The notes beneath the pieces are model-generated. The model saw only the letters and a list, made by a program, of their open reading frames with translations. It was not told the origin of the DNA and searched no databases. A DNA stretch of 64,000 nt. It comes from Streptomyces hoynatensis (GTDB taxonomy: Bacteria; Actinomycetota; Actinomycetes; Streptomycetales; Streptomycetaceae). The stretch lies in NCBI RefSeq assembly GCF_003626535.1, contig NZ_RBAL01000007.1, forward strand, positions 248,001 through 312,000, written 5' to 3'. Position numbers and translations under genes: made by a program. Numbering within the stretch: the first letter of the stretch is position 1; every line of letters starts with the position of its first letter. Shown one piece after another: positions 27,152 through 35,669 of the stretch.

Positions 27152-28060
27152 TCAGGTCTCCGTGCGGTACATCAGGTCCGTCTCGTAGGTCGCGAAGCCG
27201 AGGCCCTCGTAGAGCCGCACCGCCGCGGTGTTGTCGGCGTCCACGTAGAGCATCGCGGTGGGCAGCCCACGCTCGCCGGCGAGGTGCCTGAGGCCGATGG
27301 TGGTCAGGGCCCGGCCCAGGCCGAGGCCCTGCGCCTCGGGGGCGATGCCGAGGACGTACACCTCGCCGAGTTGCTCGGCGGCGTGCACCTTCGTCCAGTG
27401 GAAGCCGAGGAGGCGCTCCTCCTCCCCCTCCCCCCGCACCGCGAGGAAGAAGCCCGCCGGGTCGAACCACGGCTCGGCCTTGCGCGCCTCCAGGTCCCGC
27501 CGGGTGAGGGAGCCCTGTTCCGGGTGGTGGGCGAAGGCGGCGGCGTTCACCGCGAGCCAGGCCTCCTCGTCCCTGCCGGGCACGAAGGTCCGCACCCGCA
27601 CGCCCTCGGCCGGCCGCGGGTCAGGCAGCCTGAGGTCGGCCAACGGGCGCCGCAGCTGGCGGAGTTCGCGGAACAGGGAGAGGCCGAGCATCCGCGCCAG
27701 GTGCCGGGCGGCGGGCAGCCCGCCGTGTGCCCAGATGCGCAGCCGGTGCCCGGAGGCGCCGAGCAGCGCCTCGCCGAGCTGGTACCCGAGCCGCCGCCCG
27801 CGGTGCGCCGGGTCCACCACGAGCTCGGCGGACGGCGCCTCCACCGGGTCGGTGCCGTCGAGCAGGCCGTAGCCGAGGAGGGCGTCCCCCTCGCGCAGCA
27901 GCACGTGGCGCACGCCCTCCCTGGCCCCGCCGGCGAGCAGCAGCCGCCCCTGTTCCGACACGGCGCCGCGCCCGTCCACGGCGGCCGCGGCGTCGATGAG
28001 CGCCCTGACCTCCGCCAGCTCGCCGCCGGTCACCTCGTCCCGCACCACGACCTCAGTCAT
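27152..28060 (-). CDS. mshD: Mycothiol synthase (mycothiol acetyltransferase)
   Basis: A 302-residue enzyme with two GNAT domains that acetylates Cys-GlcN-Ins in the last step of mycothiol synthesis. The N-terminal GNAT has VDPAHRGRRLGYQLGEALL. The C-terminal, catalytic GNAT has YVLGIAPEAQGLGLGRALTTIGL followed by YVDADNTAAVRLYEGLGF and ends MYRTET, the usual MshD ending. The length is normal. It lies 100 bp upstream of ppk on the same strand and is divergent from the 5'-nucleotidase gene. Confidence 0.95.
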   Translation of the reverse strand: MTEVVVRDEVTGGELAEVRALIDAAAAVDGRGAVSEQGRLLLAGGAREGVRHVLLREGDALLGYGLLDGTDPVEAPSAELVVDPAHRGRRLGYQLGEALLGASGHRLRIWAHGGLPAARHLARMLGLSLFRELRQLRRPLADLRLPDPRPAEGVRVRTFVPGRDEEAWLAVNAAAFAHHPEQGSLTRRDLEARKAEPWFDPAGFFLAVRGEGEEERLLGFHWTKVHAAEQLGEVYVLGIAPEAQGLGLGRALTTIGLRHLAGERGLPTAMLYVDADNTAAVRLYEGLGFATYETDLMYRTET

Positions 28061-28114
28061 GAGGGTGACTCTAGAGACTCCGGGCCCGCGGCGGGGCCCC
28101 TTCCCGTTCCGCTC

Positions 28115-28171
28115 CTTTCACCTGCTTGTCACACGCGCCCCCTGCCCACCTACGCGCGTAACCCTTAGGGT
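28115..28171 (+). promoter_or_regulatory. PHO-box-like repeats and promoter of the 5'-nucleotidase gene
   Basis: CTTTCACCTGC (28115) and TTGTCACACGC (28126) are adjacent 11-nt units sharing the TCAC core and GC end of PHO boxes. A perfect Streptomyces-style -10, TAGGGT, follows at 28166-28171. This fits PhoP-activated expression of a secreted phosphatase. Confidence 0.6.
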
Positions 28172-28233
28172 GCTGGCGACCTGGGCATCGATCGGCCTCA
28201 TCTCCCGTACCAGCGAAACGGATCTGACCGCAC

Positions 28234-30072
28234 ATGCATGCAAGGACGTACCGACTGACCGCGGGCGCGGCCATGTTGGCGGCCGTCGGGGCGCTCGCCG
28301 TCGCCCCGCCCGCCGCCATGGCGGCCGCGCACTCCGGCGGGGACCGGCAACAGCAGCAGGGACACGGCAACGGCACGGGCACCGGACACGGCAACGGCCA
28401 CGGGCAGGGCGAGGCGACGCTGCCCCTCCAGGTGCTGGCGATCAACGACCTGCACGGCGCCCTGGAGCCCCCCACCGGCTCGAACGGGCAGGTCGTCCAG
28501 GACAACGCGGACGGCACCACCTCGACGATCGAGGCGGGCGGCGTGGCCTACCTGGCCTCCGCGCTGCGCGAGGCCCGCGAGGGCGAGCGGCGCTCGGTGA
28601 CGGTGGCCGCGGGCGACCTGGTGGGCGCCTCCCCGCTGTTGTCGGGGCTGTTCCACGACGAGCCGACCATCGAGGCGCTCAACGGGCTCGGCATGGACGT
28701 CGCCGGCGTCGGCAACCACGAATTCGACGAGGGCTACCGGGAGTTGCAGCGGCTTCAGGACGGCGGCTGCCACCCGGTGGACGGCTGCTACGTGGCGGGC
28801 CGGGAGTTCGCCGGCTCCGACTTCCCCTACCTCGCGGCCAACGTGGTGGACGAGAACACGGGCGAGCCGATCCTGGCGCCGTACAGCGTGCAGAACGTGA
28901 ACGGCGTCAAGGTGGGCTTCATCGGCGTGACCCTGGAGGGCACCGCGAACATCGTCACCCAGGAGGGCATCCAGGGCCTTGCCTTCCTCGACGAGGTGGA
29001 GACGATCAACCGGTACACCGCGGAGCTCGAACGGCAGGGCGTCCACTCGATCATCGCGCTGATCCACGAGGGCGGCTATCCCGTGGACCCGGCGTACAAC
29101 AACGACTGCGGCGAGGGCGGAAGCGGCCTCTCGGGTCCGATCGTGGACATCGCCGAGCACACGGACGCGCGGGTGGACGCGCTGATCACCGGCCACACCC
29201 ACCAGCCCTACGTGTGCGCCATCCCCGACCCCGAGGGTCACGACCGGCTGGTCACCTCGGCGGCCTCCAACGGGCGTCTTTTCACCGAGCTGACCATGGA
29301 GTACAGCCCCCGCACCCACGACATCGTCCGCACCTCGGTCGCGGGCACCAACCGGGTGGTGGACCGGGAGCGGGAGCCGGCCGCCGACCTCCAGCAGCTG
29401 ATCGGCTACTGGAACGAGCTGGCCGCCCCGGTGGCCGGGGCGCCCATCGGCTGGATCTCGGCCGACATCCCGCGCTCGGGCGGCGACAGCCCCGAGTCCC
29501 CGCTGGGCGACCTGATCGCCGACGCGCAGCTCGCGCACGCCAGGGAGCTCGACGAGTCCGCCGACCTCGCCCTGATGAACCCGGGCGGGGTGCGCGCCGA
29601 CCTCGTGTACGCCGCCTCGGGCGAGGAGGGCGACGGGGTGGTGACCTACGGCGAGGGCTTCACGGTGCAGCCGTTCTCCAACACGGTGAACCTGCTCGAC
29701 CTCACCGGGGAGCAGCTGCTTTCCGCCCTCCGGGAGCAGGTGAGCGGCGCCAACGAGTCCTCGCCGAAGATCCTCCAGCCCTCCGCGGGCCTCACCTACA
29801 CGCTCGACCTGAGCCGGTCGGGCGCGGACCGGATCGTCGCCGACTCGGTGCGGATCGACGGCGAGCCGCTGGACCCGGCGGCCACCTACCGGGTCGCGGT
29901 CAACTCCTTCCTCGCGGGCGGCGGCGACGGCTTCGCCTCGCTCGCCGAGGGCACCAACCCGGTGGTGGGCAACGACGACATGGCCGCCCTCGCCGCCTAC
30001 CTGACCGCCCAGTCCTCCGCCGGCTCCCCGCTCGCCCCGCCGGCGGCCGACCGCATCACCGTCCTGCGCTGA
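28234..30072 (+). CDS. Secreted bifunctional metallophosphatase/5'-nucleotidase
   Basis: A 612-residue exported enzyme that releases phosphate from nucleotides outside the cell. The signal peptide (about residues 1-31) ends near AMAAAHS and is followed by a Gly/His/Gln-rich stretch. The calcineurin-like domain (about 65-340) has metal motifs INDLHG, GNHEFDEG and GHTHQPY. The C-terminal 5'-nucleotidase domain (about 380-590) has MNPGGVRADL and FLAGGGDGF. A Pho-regulated orthologue is known in S. coelicolor. The short acidic segment before the end shows no wall anchor, so the protein is probably free. Confidence 0.93.
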   Translation: MHARTYRLTAGAAMLAAVGALAVAPPAAMAAAHSGGDRQQQQGHGNGTGTGHGNGHGQGEATLPLQVLAINDLHGALEPPTGSNGQVVQDNADGTTSTIEAGGVAYLASALREAREGERRSVTVAAGDLVGASPLLSGLFHDEPTIEALNGLGMDVAGVGNHEFDEGYRELQRLQDGGCHPVDGCYVAGREFAGSDFPYLAANVVDENTGEPILAPYSVQNVNGVKVGFIGVTLEGTANIVTQEGIQGLAFLDEVETINRYTAELERQGVHSIIALIHEGGYPVDPAYNNDCGEGGSGLSGPIVDIAEHTDARVDALITGHTHQPYVCAIPDPEGHDRLVTSAASNGRLFTELTMEYSPRTHDIVRTSVAGTNRVVDREREPAADLQQLIGYWNELAAPVAGAPIGWISADIPRSGGDSPESPLGDLIADAQLAHARELDESADLALMNPGGVRADLVYAASGEEGDGVVTYGEGFTVQPFSNTVNLLDLTGEQLLSALREQVSGANESSPKILQPSAGLTYTLDLSRSGADRIVADSVRIDGEPLDPAATYRVAVNSFLAGGGDGFASLAEGTNPVVGNDDMAALAAYLTAQSSAGSPLAPPAADRITVLR

Positions 30073-30171
30073 CCGCGGCGCCAGGGCAGGCCACGCCGCC
30101 CCTCACCCGCCGGGTGGGGGGCGGTCGCCGTGGGGGCGGTCGCCGTGGGGGCGCACGGCGCGTGCGCGGGT

Positions 30172-30891
30172 TCAGTCGGCGACCGTGGCCGCCCCGGCGC
30201 CCCGGTTCTGGCCGGGCAGGGAACGGGGCGCGGCGGGCACGGTGATCGCGGTGATCAGCAGCCCGTCGCGGGCCAGCCACCTGCCGTCGAACCCGGGCAG
30301 GCGCCGGCCCGCCACGACCGGGCCAGGCACCAGCAGCCGGGCGTGGAAGGTGCCGCGGTCGGGGTCGATGTCGATGCGGGCCTCCTCGAAGTCGAGCCAG
30401 AGCCCGGTGAGCGGGAACCACGTCTTGTAGACGCTCTCCTTGGCGCTGAACAGCAGCCGCTCCCACCACACCGCGCGGCCGAGCGCGGCCAGCCGCCGCA
30501 GCATCGCCCGCTCCTCGGGCAGCGCGATCAGCTCGGTGACCCCGGGGTCGCGCAGCGCCTCGTTCGGCTCGGCGTCGATGCCGACGCTGGTCAGCTCCCC
30601 GGCCCTGGCGACGGCCGCTGCCCGGTACCCGCGGCAGTGCGTCATGCTGCCGAGGAAGCCCTGCGGCCAGCGCGGCGCCCCGCGCTGGCCGGGCAGCAGC
30701 GGCACCCGCGGCCCGCCGAGGCGGGCCAGCGCGGTCCTGGCGCACTCCCGCACGGTGCCGAACTCGCGGCGCCGCTCGGGCACCGCGCGCCGGATCAGCT
30801 CCTCCTCCTCGGGGAAGAGCGTGGGCGGGTGCTCCGGGTCGGCGAAGGCCTCGGCCACCGCGGCGGGCGGCCCCACCAGCTCCTCGATCAT
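30172..30891 (-). CDS. 4'-phosphopantetheinyl transferase
   Basis: A 239-residue Sfp-type enzyme that attaches phosphopantetheine from CoA to carrier-protein domains of polyketide, peptide or siderophore synthases. Signature motifs SVGIDAEPNE (Mg2+ ligands) and FSAKESVYKTWFP (WxxKEA-type) are both intact. The N-terminal FPEEEELIRRAVPERRREF segment is typical of the EntD/Sfp branch. Its ATG overlaps the stop of the upstream phosphoesterase by 4 nt, a conserved pairing in Streptomyces. Ends with an Ala/Pro-rich tail. Confidence 0.94.
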   Translation of the reverse strand: MIEELVGPPAAVAEAFADPEHPPTLFPEEEELIRRAVPERRREFGTVRECARTALARLGGPRVPLLPGQRGAPRWPQGFLGSMTHCRGYRAAAVARAGELTSVGIDAEPNEALRDPGVTELIALPEERAMLRRLAALGRAVWWERLLFSAKESVYKTWFPLTGLWLDFEEARIDIDPDRGTFHARLLVPGPVVAGRRLPGFDGRWLARDGLLITAITVPAAPRSLPGQNRGAGAATVAD

Positions 30892-31730
30892 CGCTCCACC
30901 ACCGCCCCGGGCAGGACGCGCACCAGGCGCCCCGGCTCGGCGGAACGCCGCTGCCACTCGCGCGGGTAGCCGAGGGAGACCTCCTGGTGCGGAATGCCGT
31001 CCACGTGGAGGGTGCGGGGGATGTGCAGGTGGCCGTAGACGACGGTGGTGGCCCGGAACCTGCGCGGCCAGTCGTCGGTGGCCTCGGTGCCGCACCACAG
31101 CGCGAACTCCGGGTAGCGCAGCACCCGGGTGGGCTCGCGGACCAGCGGGAAGTGGTTGATCAGCACGGTGGGCAGGCCCGCGGGCAGCTCGGCGGCCAGC
31201 CGCTTCTCGGTGGCCGCCAGCCTGGCCCGGCACCACGCCTCGCGGCTCGGATGGGGATCGTGCTTCAGCAGGAACTCGTCGGTGCAGATCACCCCGGCCT
31301 CCTCGGCGACGTCCAGGGCCTGCCGTTTGGTGTGGGTGCCGGGCGGCCGGAAGCTGTAGTCGTACAGCAGGAAGAGGGGCACGAGGACGACCGGGCCGCC
31401 CGCGCCCTCCCAGACCTCGTAGGGGTCCTCTGGGGTGACGATCCCCAGCCGGCGGCACAGCCCGACGAGGTACTCGTAGCGCGCCTCTCCGGTCAGCCGC
31501 ACCGGGTCGTCGGGCGGGGTCCACAGCTCGTGGTTGCCGGGGACCCAGATCACCTTGGCGAACCGCTCGGCGAGCAGGGTGAGGGCCCACTCGATGTCCT
31601 CGCTCATCTCCCCGACGTCGCCCGCGACCAGCAGCCAGTCGTCCTCGGCGGCGGGGCGCAGCCGCCGCACGATGTCCCGGTTCTCCTCGTACCGCACATG
31701 CAGATCGCTGATGGCCACCAGATTCCCCAT
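30888..31730 (-). CDS. Metallophosphoesterase, coupled to phosphopantetheinyl transferase
   Basis: A 280-residue calcineurin-type phosphoesterase. The five metal-binding blocks are present: ISDLHVRYEEN, GDVGE, GNHELW, INHFP and GHLHIPR. The substrate is unknown. Cotranscription with the phosphopantetheinyl transferase suggests a role in carrier-protein or CoA metabolism. I chose ATG at 31730, which has GGGGAG at correct spacing, over the TTG two codons earlier. The promoter region is shared with divergent soxR and holds a SoxR-type box. Confidence 0.92.
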   Translation of the reverse strand: MGNLVAISDLHVRYEENRDIVRRLRPAAEDDWLLVAGDVGEMSEDIEWALTLLAERFAKVIWVPGNHELWTPPDDPVRLTGEARYEYLVGLCRRLGIVTPEDPYEVWEGAGGPVVLVPLFLLYDYSFRPPGTHTKRQALDVAEEAGVICTDEFLLKHDPHPSREAWCRARLAATEKRLAAELPAGLPTVLINHFPLVREPTRVLRYPEFALWCGTEATDDWPRRFRATTVVYGHLHIPRTLHVDGIPHQEVSLGYPREWQRRSAEPGRLVRVLPGAVVER

Positions 31731-31775
31731 GCGCAACTCCCCTTCTCGCCAGGAGCCTTCACGCTACCCCATTAA

Positions 31776-31793
31776 TCTCAAGGAAACTTGAAG
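31776..31793. promoter_or_regulatory. SoxR box between the phosphoesterase gene and soxR
   Basis: An 18-bp dyad, TCTCAAG-GAAA-CTTGAAG, differs from the classical CCTCAAG-N4-CTTGAGG soxbox by one base in each arm. It lies 38-21 bp before the predicted soxR transcription start; TAGGAT at 31801-31806 is the -10. Confidence 0.75.
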
Positions 31794-31813
31794 TACCTAC
31801 TAGGATCGGTGGC

Positions 31814-32431
31814 ATGGCACAGCCTGCGACCGCGCCGGTCATCGCGAAGGAACTCACCATCGGCCAGCTCGCCCAGCGCAGCGGCGTGGCCACCTCGGCG
31901 CTGCGCTTCTACGAGGAGCAGGGCCTGATCACCAGCCGCAGGACCTCGGGCAACCAGCGCAGGTACCCGCGGGACATGCTGCGGCGGGTGGCGTTCATCC
32001 GGGTCTCGCAGAACGTCGGGATGCCGCTGAGTGCGATCCGCGCCGCCCTGGCCAGGCTCCCGGAGGGCCGCACGCCCAACCGGGACGACTGGGCGGTCGT
32101 CTCCGAGTACTGGCGGGCCGACCTGGACGCCAGGATCAGGCAGCTCAGCAGGCTGCGGGACAACCTGACGGACTGCATCGGCTGCGGCTGCCTCTCGCTG
32201 GAGAGCTGCCTGCTCGCCAACCCCGACGACGTCTGCGGCAGGGAGGGCTGCGGCCCCCGCCGCCTGCTCGCCGACGACGCCCAGGCCGGGGGAGGGGACT
32301 GCGGCACCGCCGGCGACCCGGCGTGCGGCCCGGCCTGCGAGCCGGTGCCGGGCCCCGGCCCCGCGGCGGGGGCCGCGCTCACCGCCGCGGCCCGCGCCTG
32401 CGCGCCGCCGGGGTGCGAGGCGCCCGCCTGA
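31814..32431 (+). CDS. soxR: Redox-sensitive MerR-family regulator SoxR
   Basis: A 205-residue SoxR. The MerR winged helix (TIGQLAQRSGVATSALRFYEEQGL) is followed by a dimerisation helix and the [2Fe-2S] motif CIGCGCLSLESC. The last 60 residues are a long tail with six more cysteines (DCGTAGDPACGPACEP and others), beyond what E. coli SoxR has. In Streptomyces SoxR responds to redox-active antibiotics rather than superoxide. The -10 box TAGGAT is 7 nt before the ATG, so the mRNA is likely leaderless, and a SoxR box overlaps the promoter, implying autoregulation. Confidence 0.94.
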   Translation: MAQPATAPVIAKELTIGQLAQRSGVATSALRFYEEQGLITSRRTSGNQRRYPRDMLRRVAFIRVSQNVGMPLSAIRAALARLPEGRTPNRDDWAVVSEYWRADLDARIRQLSRLRDNLTDCIGCGCLSLESCLLANPDDVCGREGCGPRRLLADDAQAGGGDCGTAGDPACGPACEPVPGPGPAAGAALTAAARACAPPGCEAPA

Positions 32432-32457
32432 GCGGCTGGGGGCGGCGGCCCTGCGGG

Positions 32458-32739
32458 CTATGGCCTCGGACCGTCGAAGAGGCCCCTCGGGTCCGCGTGC
32501 GGGAGCACCACGGGCCCCTCCCACACGCCGCCGCCCGGCGCCCGGCCGGGGCCGCCGGGACCTTCCGGCGCCTGGGCACCGCCCCGCCCGGTGCCGCCCG
32601 CCCCGCGGCCCGCGACCACCTCAGCGGTGGCGGCGTCGAGCGCCCCGCCGTGCCGCAGGGCGTGGGCCGCGTGCACCCCGTACCCGAACTCGCGCGCGAA
32701 CCTGGCGAGCGGGACGAGGGACAGGAAAACGCGCTTCAT
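32458..32739 (-). CDS. Small hypothetical protein divergent from a TetR regulator
   Basis: A 93-residue product beginning MKRVFLSLVPLARFAREFGYGVHAAHALRHG, a compact N-terminal segment with protein-like composition. The remaining 60 residues are Gly/Pro-rich. I recall similar short ORFs beside TetR genes in streptomycetes but no function. It is transcribed away from the TetR gene across a 60-bp region containing two copies of a probable operator, one of which lies in its own promoter. It may be the regulator's target. Confidence 0.55.
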   Translation of the reverse strand: MKRVFLSLVPLARFAREFGYGVHAAHALRHGGALDAATAEVVAGRGAGGTGRGGAQAPEGPGGPGRAPGGGVWEGPVVLPHADPRGLFDGPRP

Positions 32740-32751
32740 GACCGCCTCCAC

Positions 32752-32802
32752 TACACTGGTCTGTGAAGTTCAGCTTCCGACCATAGGTACACAGGTCTGT
32801 AA
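32752..32802. promoter_or_regulatory. Two copies of a TetR-type operator candidate
   Basis: TACACTGGTCTGTGA (32752-32766) and TACACAGGTCTGTAA (32788-32802) start 36 bp apart. The second is a dyad (TACA-N6-TGTA). They flank the divergent promoters of the small ORF and the TetR gene. Confidence 0.6.
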
Positions 32803-32823
32803 ATGCAAGGGGGTACTGCCTTC

Positions 32824-33423
32824 ATGACCGCTCCGACAACCGGGGCAGGCGACCGGCGCCTCACCCCCGGCGCCCGGCGCATCCTCGAAGTGGCATCCGA
32901 ACTGTTCTACCGACGGGGTATCCACGCCGTCGGCGTTGACACCATCGCGGCCGAGTCCGGCGTGACCAAGCGGACCCTGTACGACCGCTTCGGCTCCAAG
33001 GACGGCCTCCTGGTGGCGTACCTGGAGACCAGGGACCGGCGCTGGCGCGCGCGCATCGCCTCCCGCCTGGAGGCCGAGCGCGAGGACCCGGTCCGCCGGG
33101 TGCTCGTGCCCTTCGACGTGCTGCCCGAGTGGCTGTCCGAGTCCGACCGCGGATGCAGCTTCATCAACGCCTTCGCCGAGCTGCCCGAGCCGGACCACCC
33201 GGGCCGCCAGGTGATCGTCGCCGAGAAGAAGTGGCTGCGCTCGCTGTTCTACGAGCTGCTGGTCGAGGCGGGGGCCACCCGGCCCGACGACCTCGCCGTG
33301 CAATTGCTGAGCCTGCACGAGGGCGCCGTGGTCAGCAGCGCCATCGCGGAGGAGAGCGCGGCCGCAGGCGCCGCCCGCTCGGCCGCGCGGTCCCTGGTCA
33401 CCGCCGCCCTGCCGGCGCGGTGA
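32824..33423 (+). CDS. TetR/AcrR family transcriptional regulator
   Basis: A 199-residue repressor. The N-terminal HTH includes ILEVASELFYRRGIHAVGVDTIAAESGVTKRTLYDRFGSK, split here by residues around 20-60. The C-terminal ligand-binding domain contains CSFINAFAELPEPDHPGR, a pattern common in the YjdC/AcrR-like subgroup. I chose the second ATG (32824); the first, at 32803, lies next to the operator copy and adds seven residues. It is divergent from a small ORF and probably represses both. The ligand is unknown. Confidence 0.9.
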   Translation: MTAPTTGAGDRRLTPGARRILEVASELFYRRGIHAVGVDTIAAESGVTKRTLYDRFGSKDGLLVAYLETRDRRWRARIASRLEAEREDPVRRVLVPFDVLPEWLSESDRGCSFINAFAELPEPDHPGRQVIVAEKKWLRSLFYELLVEAGATRPDDLAVQLLSLHEGAVVSSAIAEESAAAGAARSAARSLVTAALPAR

Positions 33424-33444
33424 CCAGGCGCCCCGCGGCCGCCC

Positions 33445-34932
33445 TCAGGTCCCGGGCGGCGGCGCCGGCGCGCCCGGCAGCCGCAGCACCGCCTCCGTCC
33501 CCCCGCCGGGGGCCGCCCGCAGCGCGATGTCGCCGCCCGCCTCCCGGACGGTCCTGGCCACTATGGAGAGGCCGAGGCCGGAGCCCGGCAGGCCACGCGC
33601 GTGCGGCGAGCGCCAGAACCGCTCGAAGACGTGCGGCAGGTCCGCCGCCGGGATGCCGGGGCCGTGATCGCGGATGCTCAGCTCCCCCCCGCGCAACGCC
33701 ACCTGCACGCCCCGCTCCGCGCCGCCCTGGGCGCCGAACTTCAGCGCGTTGTCCAGCAGGTTGACCACCGCGCGCTCCAGCGCGGCCGGCTCCGCGCGCA
33801 CGTACCACGGATCGAGGGCCGCCTCGATCTGCATGCCCCGGGCCCGCAGCCGGGCCCGCGACACCGCGCGGCCCGCCACCTCGTGCAGCCCCACCACCTC
33901 GTGCCGCCCCAGGCCGAAGGCCGTCTCGGGCCGCGAGAGCTCCTGCAGGTCGCCGATCAGCGCCCCGAGCTCGGTCAGCTGCGCGGTCACCGAGGCCAGC
34001 AGCTGCCGCCGGTCGGCCTCGGGCAGCGGCCGGCCGGTCTCCTCGCTGCGCGCCAGCAGCTCGATGTTGGTGCGCAGCGAGGTGAGCGGGGTGCGCAGCT
34101 CGTGGCCCGCGTCCGCGATCAGCTGCTGCTGGAGCTCGCGGGAGGAGGCGAGGGCCGCCGTCATCGAGTTGAACGAGCGGGACAGCCGGGCGATCTCGTC
34201 GTCGCCCGCCACCGGGATGCGGACGTTCAGGTCCTCGGTGCGGGCGATGTGCTCGGCCGCCTCGGTCAGCCGGTCCACCGGGCGCAGGCCCGCCCTGGCG
34301 AGCGCGACCCCCACGCCCGCGGCGCCGACCGCGCCCGCCGCGGAGACCAGCACCAGCACCAGGGCGAGCGAACCCAGCGGGTCCGTCACCTCCGCCAGCG
34401 GGCGGGCCACCGTGACCGCGGAGTCGGAGTCGGCGACCTGCCTGGTCAGCACCCGGTAGGTGCGCCCGTCCGAGCCCTCCGCGTTGTGCAGGGACTCGAC
34501 GGCCCGGTGCCCGGCCACCGCGACGTCCGCGTCGGAGACCTCGAGCGAGGCCCGGCCCTGGAGCACGCAGTGGCTGCCGTCGTCGAACACCACCTGCACC
34601 ACGTCGTTGAACGGCGGCGGCGGCATCCCGTCCCCGCGGCTGCCCGGGTCGTCGGGGCACTGGCCCTCGCGCAGCGCGGACAGCACCAGCGGGCCGCTGA
34701 CGCGGTTGTCGCGCAGGGTGCCGTCGAGCGAGGCCGTCAGCTGGCCGCGCACCACGAACCAGCAGGCCGCGGCGCAGACCGCCACCGCGATCGCCACGGC
34801 GAGCGCGGTGAGCAGCGCGAGGCGCGAACGCAGCGGCAGCCGCGCGAACCGGTGCGCAAGGGCCCGCGGGCCGCGGGGGCGCCGCCCGCCCGCCCGGCCG
34901 CCGCCGGCGGGCGCGGCCTGGGCGGCGCTCAC
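33445..34932 (-). CDS. MprB-like sensor histidine kinase
   Basis: A 495-residue membrane kinase: a first membrane helix ([23 protein letters not shown]), an external sensor of about 130 residues with two cysteines, and a second helix ([24 protein letters not shown]). A HAMP domain follows ([24 protein letters not shown]), then the H-box [13 protein letters not shown] and an HATPase domain ([27 protein letters not shown]). It overlaps the upstream response regulator gene by 4 nt. The pair, with the adjacent membrane protease, matches the actinobacterial MprAB-protease envelope-stress arrangement. Confidence 0.93.
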   Translation of the reverse strand: MSAAQAAPAGGGRAGGRRPRGPRALAHRFARLPLRSRLALLTALAVAIAVAVCAAACWFVVRGQLTASLDGTLRDNRVSGPLVLSALREGQCPDDPGSRGDGMPPPPFNDVVQVVFDDGSHCVLQGRASLEVSDADVAVAGHRAVESLHNAEGSDGRTYRVLTRQVADSDSAVTVARPLAEVTDPLGSLALVLVLVSAAGAVGAAGVGVALARAGLRPVDRLTEAAEHIARTEDLNVRIPVAGDDEIARLSRSFNSMTAALASSRELQQQLIADAGHELRTPLTSLRTNIELLARSEETGRPLPEADRRQLLASVTAQLTELGALIGDLQELSRPETAFGLGRHEVVGLHEVAGRAVSRARLRARGMQIEAALDPWYVRAEPAALERAVVNLLDNALKFGAQGGAERGVQVALRGGELSIRDHGPGIPAADLPHVFERFWRSPHARGLPGSGLGLSIVARTVREAGGDIALRAAPGGGTEAVLRLPGAPAPPPGT

Positions 34933-35630
34933 TCGCGCAGGACGTAGCCGACGCCCCGGACGGTGTGCAGGAGGCGCGGCTCGCCGCCCGCCTCGGTCTT
35001 GCGGCGCAGATACATGATGTAGACGTCCAGGGAGTTCGACGAGGGCTCGAAGTCGAAGCCCCAGACGCTGCGCAGGATCTGCTCCCTGGTGAGGACCTGA
35101 CGCGGATGGGTCAGGAAGAGTTCGAGCAGCGTGAACTCGGTGCGGGTCAGCTCCATCCGCCGCCGCCCCCGGTACACCTCACGGGTCGCCGGGTCCATCC
35201 GCAGGTCGGCGAACGCCAGGTGCGGCGGCTGCGGCCCGGCCCCCTCCGCCGGCGCGTAGGAACTGCGCCGCAGCAGGGCCCGCAGCCTGGCCAGCAGCTC
35301 GTCGAGCTCGAAGGGCTTGACGAGGTAGTCGTCCGCCCCCGCGTCCAGGCCGCTGACCCGGTCGCCGACGGTGTCGCGCGCGGTCAGCATGAGGATCGGC
35401 ACCCGGTCCCCCGCGGCCCGCAGCCGCCGGGCCGCGGTCAGCCCGTCCATCCTGGGCATCAGCACGTCCAGGAGGATGGCGTCGGGACCGTAGGCCTGCC
35501 GCTTGGCGAGCGCGTCGACGCCGTCGACGGCCGTCTCGGTGGCGTAGCCCTCGAAGTCGAGGCTGCGCCGCAGCGCCTCACGGACGGCGGGTTCGTCGTC
35601 CACGATCAGCACCCGGAAACCCTCACTCAT
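34929..35630 (-). CDS. MprA-like response regulator
   Basis: A 233-residue OmpR-family regulator. Receiver domain: VDDEP, phospho-acceptor Asp55 ([10 protein letters not shown]), MLTARD and [18 protein letters not shown]. The C-terminal winged helix has [24 protein letters not shown] and [15 protein letters not shown], ending GVGYVLRE. The close resemblance to mycobacterial MprA/TrcR suggests control of envelope stress genes. It is the first gene of the kinase pair. The protease gene lies directly upstream on the same strand. Confidence 0.94.
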   Translation of the reverse strand: MSEGFRVLIVDDEPAVREALRRSLDFEGYATETAVDGVDALAKRQAYGPDAILLDVLMPRMDGLTAARRLRAAGDRVPILMLTARDTVGDRVSGLDAGADDYLVKPFELDELLARLRALLRRSSYAPAEGAGPQPPHLAFADLRMDPATREVYRGRRRMELTRTEFTLLELFLTHPRQVLTREQILRSVWGFDFEPSSNSLDVYIMYLRRKTEAGGEPRLLHTVRGVGYVLRE

Positions 35631-35669
35631 GCCCGCCAGTCTCGCACCCGGTCCGCGACGGCCCCGCGG

